Origin: UBA8190 sp003453695 | Lineage (GTDB): Bacteria; Actinomycetota; Acidimicrobiia; Acidimicrobiales; UBA8190 | Direction of reading: 5' to 3' | Assembly: GCA_036796975.1 (NCBI GenBank) | Contig: DAIRBY010000002.1 | Location: forward strand, 1-64,000 | DNA length: 64,000 bases | Shown here: piece after piece, positions 59,408 through 64,000 of the stretch | Numbering within the stretch: position 1 is the stretch's first letter | Layout of the letters: the number at the start of each line of letters is the position of its first letter | Made by a program: the position numbers and the translations under genes | Notes under the pieces: model-generated | What the model saw: the letters and a program-made list of their open reading frames with translations, nothing else | Database searches by the model: none | What the model was told of the DNA's origin: nothing

Positions 59408-61459
59408 TCAGTCGGCGGAGCCGGCCGGCGCACCCGAGGAGCCCGCGGACTCAGAGGCCTCCGTCGCCGGTGCGGCCGAGTCCGGCGACGATGCGCCGTC
59501 ACCGCGGTGGGCGGCGCCGGTAGCCGACCGGGGCCCGGCATTGAGGCGGCGCACCAGCTCCGGCTGGTGCACCGGGCGCCCGAACGCCTCGTCCACGAAG
59601 CGTCCCACCTCCTCGCCCTCCAGCGTCTCCCGCTCGAGCAGGCCGTGGGCCACGGCATCGAGGCCGCCGCGGTGTCGCGACAACAACTGGACGGCTCGCT
59701 CCTCCTGCTCGCGCAGGATGCGAGACACCTCGGCGTCGACCACGCGGGCGGTGTCCTCGGAGTAGTCGCGCGAGTGGAGCAGGTCTTCACCCAGGAACAC
59801 CATGCCCTGCGATCCCCACGCCATGGGCCCGAGCTCCTCGCTCATGCCCCATTCCCGCACCATCTTGCGGGCCAACTCGGTATTGCCCACCAGGTCGTTG
59901 CTGGCGCCGGTGGACAGGTCCCCGTAGACGAGGATCTCGGCGGCTCGCCCTCCCATGCGCACGGCGAGAGAGTCTTCGATCACCTCGCGCGGATAGATGT
60001 GGCGCTCCTCCAGGGGGAGCTGTTGGGTCACACCGAGGGCCATACCGGTGGGCAGGATGGTGACCTTGTGCACCGGGTCGGCGTGCTCGAGCACGTACGC
60101 CAGCACGGCGTGGCCGGCCTCGTGGAAGGCGACGCGCTCTTTCTCCTGGTCGGACAGGACCAGGCTCTCCCGGCGCTGGCCCATGAGGACCCGGTCGCGC
60201 GCCGACTCGAAGTCCTGCATCTCGATCTGGTGCGACCCGCGTCGCACCGCGTACAGGGCCGCCTCGTTGACGAGGTTGGCGAGATCGGCACCGCTCATGC
60301 CGGGGGTGCCCCGGGCCACCAGCTCCAGGTCGACGTCGGGGCCGATGCGCTTGTCCTTGCAGTGCACCTTCAAGATGGGCAGACGCTCTTCCAGATCGGG
60401 CAGCGGTACCACGACCTGACGGTCGAAGCGCCCCGGCCGCAGGAGGGCCGGATCGAGGATGTCGGGCCGGTTGGTGGCGGCCATGATCACCACGCCCTCA
60501 GCCGGGTCGAAGCCGTCCATCTCCGACAGCATCTGGTTGAGGGTCTGTTCCCGCTCGTCGTGCCCACCGCCGAGGCCGGCGCCGCGCTTGCGGCCGATGG
60601 AGTCGATCTCGTCCACGAAGATGATGGCCGGTGCCTGCTTGCGCGCCGTCTGGAAGAGGTCGCGCACCCGGCTGGCGCCGACGCCGACGAACATCTCCAT
60701 GAAGTCGGAGCCGCTCACCGACATGAACGGCACCCCGGCCTCACCGGCGACGGCCCGGGCGATGAGCGTCTTGCCCGTCCCGGGCGGCCCGACGAGAAGG
60801 ATGCCCTTCGGGATCCGGGCGCCGATGTCCCGGAACCGATGAGGCGACTTCAAGAAGTCGACGACCTCGCTGATCTCGACCTTCACGCCCTGGTACCCGG
60901 CCACGTCGTTGAACGTGGTGCGGGGACGCTCCGTGGTGTACAGCCGGGCCCGGGAACGCCCGATGGACATGATCCCCGTCATCTGTCCCTGTGCCCTCCG
61001 GCTGATCCAGAAGAAGATGCCGACGAACGCCAGCAGGATGAGGATGGTCGGCAGCCACTGGCCCAGGGCGCTCTGTTGCGGCGTGTTGAAGTGGACGGTC
61101 GGCACGTTCGAGCGCAGGGTGTTGACCTCGTCCTGCAACGACGGGTCAGGGCCGTTGACCGAGTAGTGCACCCCGTTCTTGAGCTGGCCGGTGATGATCC
61201 CGGTCGAGTTGTCGATCGTCGCCGTCTGGACCTCATGGGTCTCGACGTAGCTCGAGATGAACGACTTGTAGCCGATGGTCTTCACCGAGGGCTTCGAGAC
61301 CAGTGGCGGGATGATGAGGAACGCCACCACAGCCACGAGCAGCAGGGCGAACACCCAGCGCCAGCTCTGGTCCCCCGAGGCTCCTCCCGAACCGGACGTC
61401 TGACCACCTGGGCCACTGGGTACCGGTCGTCCACCGCGACGGTCGGGGAAGGGGCTCAT
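59408..61459 (-). CDS. ftsH: ATP-dependent zinc metalloprotease FtsH
   Basis: FtsH is a membrane-anchored AAA+ protease that degrades misfolded membrane and soluble proteins. In 683 residues there are two transmembrane segments (about 35-55 and 135-152) flanking a periplasmic-side domain, Walker A GPPGTGK at 224-230, Walker B IIFVDEID, the second-region RPGRFDR and the zinc site HEAGH at 446-450. The C-terminus has an extra acidic Ser/Ala tail. TAGCAT six bases before the ATG marks a leaderless start. It is convergent with DUF5719 and divergent from the CPBP gene. Confidence 0.95.
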   Translation of the reverse strand: MSPFPDRRGGRPVPSGPGGQTSGSGGASGDQSWRWVFALLLVAVVAFLIIPPLVSKPSVKTIGYKSFISSYVETHEVQTATIDNSTGIITGQLKNGVHYSVNGPDPSLQDEVNTLRSNVPTVHFNTPQQSALGQWLPTILILLAFVGIFFWISRRAQGQMTGIMSIGRSRARLYTTERPRTTFNDVAGYQGVKVEISEVVDFLKSPHRFRDIGARIPKGILLVGPPGTGKTLIARAVAGEAGVPFMSVSGSDFMEMFVGVGASRVRDLFQTARKQAPAIIFVDEIDSIGRKRGAGLGGGHDEREQTLNQMLSEMDGFDPAEGVVIMAATNRPDILDPALLRPGRFDRQVVVPLPDLEERLPILKVHCKDKRIGPDVDLELVARGTPGMSGADLANLVNEAALYAVRRGSHQIEMQDFESARDRVLMGQRRESLVLSDQEKERVAFHEAGHAVLAYVLEHADPVHKVTILPTGMALGVTQQLPLEERHIYPREVIEDSLAVRMGGRAAEILVYGDLSTGASNDLVGNTELARKMVREWGMSEELGPMAWGSQGMVFLGEDLLHSRDYSEDTARVVDAEVSRILREQEERAVQLLSRHRGGLDAVAHGLLERETLEGEEVGRFVDEAFGRPVHQPELVRRLNAGPRSATGAAHRGDGASSPDSAAPATEASESAGSSGAPAGSAD

Positions 61460-61465
61460 TGCCCC

Positions 61466-61471
61466 ATGCTA
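61466..61471 (-). promoter_or_regulatory. -10 box for leaderless ftsH
   Basis: TAGCAT on the minus strand, six bases before the ATG at 61459. Confidence 0.6.
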
Positions 61472-61538
61472 GGGGCCGGTGCCTGCGATCATGCTGCAGC
61501 CGGCGCGTAGGACCAGCTCAGTAACCTCTGTCGTCGAG

Positions 61539-62519
61539 ATGGCCGAGCCGTCGCCCCCACCCCGGCCAGCACCCGATTCGGGCCGGCCCGGCTCACCGCC
61601 GCCCCGGGCCCGAGGCACGGCCGAGCCGCCGTGGCCCGCTCCCGCCGGGCCCGCTCCCGCCGGGCCGCCCCCGCCGCCGACGGTGCCCGCCGGCGAACGT
61701 GTCCTCGCCCCCGCCGATGACTCTGACGACCCCGAGGCAAGACCCGGCCACCTCCCGCCCGCCCCGGCCACCGCCGCACAGGGCTGGAGCTGGATGGTCG
61801 TCGCCGCCGCCGGGTTCGTCGTCGGACAGCTCGTCAGCGCCGTGCTCCTCGTGGTGGTGGCAGCGGCCACCGGCCATGTCCACGACGTGTCGCGCCTGGC
61901 GGCGCGCCCCGTCCCGCCGGCATGGGTGGTGGTCACGGGGCTGGTGGGACTGTGGACGGGGTTCGTGGGCGCCGTGGTGTTCGCCACCACCACCACCGGC
62001 ACGGGCAGCTTGGTGCGCGACATGGGCCTTCGCTTCAAGCCTGTCGACCTGCTCCTCGGCCCCGGCGTCGGCCTCGTCGCCCAGTTCGTCGTCCTGCCCC
62101 TCCTCTACTTCCCGCTCGAGCAGCTCATCCCGCATCTGTCGCAGAAGCTGAACCAGCCGGCCAAGCATCTGACGGGTGGCTTCCCCGGTGCCGATCTGGC
62201 CGTCATCGCCGCGCTCACCGTGCTCGTCGTGCCGGTCGTCGAAGAGCTCGTGTTCCGAGGCCTCTTCCTCCGCGGCGCGTTGCGGGCCTTCGCCGGGGCC
62301 GGGCCTGTCCTGGGCCCGGCGCTGGCCACGGTGCTCACCGGGGTGGTCTTCGCCCTGGCCCACCTCGAGGCGCTGCAGATCCTCGGGCTCGCCGTCTTCG
62401 GCGTCGCCCTCTCCGTCATGGCCTACAAGCTGAGGCGCCTGGGTCCCTGCATCCTGGCCCACGCCACGTTCAACCTGGTGGCGGTGGTGGCCGTGGCGGC
62501 TGTGCCTGCTCTTCACTGA
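61539..62519 (+). CDS. CPBP-family intramembrane metalloprotease
   Basis: This 326-residue protein has a proline-rich cytoplasmic N-terminus (about 80 residues of P/A/G) and then about seven hydrophobic segments. The CPBP motifs are EELVFRGLFLRG (Glu-Glu and Arg), the FALAHLE histidine and the final HATFN histidine/asparagine, so the active site is complete. CPBP proteases cleave membrane or prenylated proteins; target unknown. The ATG at 61539 is chosen because TAACCT lies 11 bases upstream. It is divergent from ftsH. Confidence 0.85.
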   Translation: MAEPSPPPRPAPDSGRPGSPPPRARGTAEPPWPAPAGPAPAGPPPPPTVPAGERVLAPADDSDDPEARPGHLPPAPATAAQGWSWMVVAAAGFVVGQLVSAVLLVVVAAATGHVHDVSRLAARPVPPAWVVVTGLVGLWTGFVGAVVFATTTTGTGSLVRDMGLRFKPVDLLLGPGVGLVAQFVVLPLLYFPLEQLIPHLSQKLNQPAKHLTGGFPGADLAVIAALTVLVVPVVEELVFRGLFLRGALRAFAGAGPVLGPALATVLTGVVFALAHLEALQILGLAVFGVALSVMAYKLRRLGPCILAHATFNLVAVVAVAAVPALH

Positions 62520-62629
62520 CTCTCGGGAACGGCGTGCAGGCACGGCGGCGGGCACGCGCTCGGTTCCGTCGCACGCCCTCACACCGGCGCCGCTGCCTCC
62601 AGCGCGGTCCCGTCGGGCACGATGGTCCG
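62520..62629 (+). promoter_or_regulatory. Short gap with probable -10 box
   Basis: CACGAT at 62618-62623 lies six bases before the GTG at 62630 and may be the -10 box of the membrane-protein gene. Nothing else is recognised. Confidence 0.35.
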
Positions 62630-64000
62630 GTGCGCCGCCCGGCCGCCCCTCTCGTCGCCACCTTCCTGGCCGTGGCCGGGGTGGTCGTCATCACCGTGTG
62701 GTCGCTCCATCCGAGCCAGCTGGTCAGCTCGAGCACCATCACCGGCGGCGACACCGGCGCCCATGTCGGCCTGGCCTGGTTCCTGAAGACCCAGCTGCTG
62801 CCGCACGGGCACCTCACCGGATGGGACCCCGGCGCCTACGACGGCTTTCCCCTCTACACCTTCTACTTCCCGCTGCCCGACGTGCTGGCCGCCCTGGCCG
62901 GCTACGTCATCCCCTTCGCGGTCGCCTTCAAGCTGGTCACGATCCTGGGGTCGCTCACCCTGCCGGTGGCGGCGTGGGCGTTCGGGCGACTGGCCGGTCT
63001 GGAACGGCCCCGGCCGGCGGTGCTGGCGGTGGCCACCCTTCCCTTCCTCTTCGACCAGACCTTCACCATCTACGGGGGCAACCTGTACTCGACAATGGCG
63101 GGCGAGTACGCCTACTCCCTCGGCCTGTCGGCGGCGCTCTTGTTCCTCGGGCTGGTGGTGCGCGGCCTCCGCACCGGCCGTCATCGTGCTCTGGCCGTCG
63201 TGCTCCTCGCGTTCTGCGTCCTGTGCCACTTGGTCGCCGCCTTGCTGGCGCTGGCCGGTGTGGTCGTGGCACTCGTGCTGCTCGGGATCACCCGGCGCCG
63301 GCTGTGGTGGGCGGTCACGGTGGTGGGCACGGGCGGGCTGCTCGTCGCCTGGTGGGCGCTGCCCTTCGCCGTCGAGCAGCCCTTCAGCACCAACATGGGC
63401 TGGGTCAACGTCACGACCTACGCGTCGCTGCTGGCGCCGCGCGCCGACCGGTGGGCGCTCGCCCTGGCCGCCCTGGGCGTGTTGGTGGCCCTGGTCCGGC
63501 GCCAACGGGTCATGGTGATGATCGCCCTGTTGGGTGGCGCCTCCGCCGGCGCCCTCGTGCTCGACCCTCAGGGGAAGCTCTACAACACCCGGTTCCTCCC
63601 GCTGTGGTGGCTGGCCGTCTACTTGGTGGCGGGGTACGCCCTGGCAGAGGTCGGTGTCGCCGTCGCCGCCTGGTGGCGACACGGGCACGCCGCTGCTCGG
63701 GCCGACACAGGGGGCAGGTTCCCGGTGCTGGCGGGGGAGGCGGGAGGGATCGGCTCGGGCGTCGTCCACGAGCCGGTGCCCGCCGGCAGCTCGGGTCGCT
63801 TCCCGGTTCCCGGCTACGAGGTGGCACCTCCGAGCCCCGTCCACCACCGCCGCCTGCCGGCCTGGGCGCCCGGCGCCCTGACTGTGCCCCTCCTCGCCCT
63901 CGCCGCCGGTGCCGCCCTCGTGCTGCCCCCGCTGCTCATCCCGGCGACGTCGACCTACCAATTGGGCCCGCTGCACCTGACCCCCGACAACGTCCCGTCG
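62630..64000 (+). CDS. Polytopic membrane protein, GT-C-like, C-terminus outside window
   Basis: This gene runs off the right edge; 457 residues are visible. It has an N-terminal hydrophobic helix (VATFLAVAGVVVITVWSL), the segment TGGDTGAHVGLAWFL, then GWDPGAYDGFPLYTFYFPL and at least eight more membrane segments. The acidic GGD and WDPG motifs right after the first helix resemble the catalytic loop of GT-C membrane glycosyltransferases and 6-pyruvoyl-tetrahydropterin-synthase-related membrane proteins. With the neighbouring GT2-membrane and DUF5719 genes it probably works on surface glycans. The start is a GTG. Confidence 0.7.
   Translation, partial: MRRPAAPLVATFLAVAGVVVITVWSLHPSQLVSSSTITGGDTGAHVGLAWFLKTQLLPHGHLTGWDPGAYDGFPLYTFYFPLPDVLAALAGYVIPFAVAFKLVTILGSLTLPVAAWAFGRLAGLERPRPAVLAVATLPFLFDQTFTIYGGNLYSTMAGEYAYSLGLSAALLFLGLVVRGLRTGRHRALAVVLLAFCVLCHLVAALLALAGVVVALVLLGITRRRLWWAVTVVGTGGLLVAWWALPFAVEQPFSTNMGWVNVTTYASLLAPRADRWALALAALGVLVALVRRQRVMVMIALLGGASAGALVLDPQGKLYNTRFLPLWWLAVYLVAGYALAEVGVAVAAWWRHGHAAARADTGGRFPVLAGEAGGIGSGVVHEPVPAGSSGRFPVPGYEVAPPSPVHHRRLPAWAPGALTVPLLALAAGAALVLPPLLIPATSTYQLGPLHLTPDNVPS

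Noticed and set aside
62579..63976. 465-codon open frame on the minus strand at the right end
   Set aside because: Mirrors the hydrophobic plus-strand gene as a charged Gln/Glu/Gly sequence, as expected for a shadow.

Overview
This is a GC-rich (about 70%) bacterial chromosome segment with tightly packed genes, many 4-base start/stop overlaps and many GTG starts. The gene content points to Actinomycetota, and most likely to class Acidimicrobiia or a close relative. Supporting points are coenzyme F420 genes (cofD, cofE), a homodimeric aceE, a DUF222/HNH gene, DUF5719 and DUF2203 proteins, an hpnJ-type radical SAM gene, and a rmlD-wbbL-manB-cofD/cofE neighbourhood that resembles the mycobacterial rmlD-wbbL-manB-fbiAB region. 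A run of N next to a poly-G tract at 54082-54115 shows this is a draft or metagenome assembly. I saw no tRNA, rRNA, CRISPR array, insertion sequence, prophage or replication origin.

Layout. 1-9.2 kb: a cut-off GH38 alpha-mannosidase, CutA, a GYD protein, RNase HII, two acyl-CoA dehydrogenases, a membrane transporter, a Glu/Leu-type dehydrogenase, a metallo-hydrolase and a degenerate alpha/beta hydrolase. 9.2-13.3 kb: thiE with a DNA glycosylase, then a glycosyltransferase plus hopanoid-type radical SAM pair. 13.3-19.1 kb: aceE, an HNH protein, RNase HI, an HSD10-like dehydrogenase and a DUF2203 protein. 19.2-25.7 kb: a lipoate block (dihydrolipoamide dehydrogenase, E2 acyltransferase, a LipB-LipA fusion, an M24 peptidase) and an atypical SDR. 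25.7-41.5 kb: cobalamin and propionate-type metabolism (metH, cobalamin adenosyltransferase, methylmalonyl-CoA mutase large subunit, biotin carboxylase/BCCP, birA), mixed with leucyl aminopeptidase, an ACT protein, a GGDEF protein, a nitroreductase and a rhodanese-MoeB fusion. 41.5-64 kb: cell-surface polysaccharide genes (rmlB, rmlD, wbbL-like, manB-like, epimerases, several glycosyltransferases, large membrane proteins), with cofE/cofD and a dimethylformamidase-like membrane protein inside, followed by ftsH and a CPBP protease.

How the genes fit together. aceE, lpdA and the E2 gene could supply the three activities of 2-oxo-acid dehydrogenase complexes, and LipBA would attach and build their lipoyl cofactor. 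The carboxylase alpha chain, its biotin ligase and the mutase suggest propionyl-CoA to succinyl-CoA conversion, and the adenosyltransferase could provide the mutase coenzyme. The sugar genes make activated rhamnose- and mannose-type donors and transfer them to the envelope.

The clearest unusual signals are: a widespread leaderless start signature (TANNNT six to eight bases before the start codon), the LipB-LipA fusion, a MoeB protein with its rhodanese domain at the N-terminus, a GGDEF protein with a ParB-like N-terminal signature, short duplications sitting on stop codons, coding minisatellites in two adjacent glycosyltransferases, and two palindromic operators.
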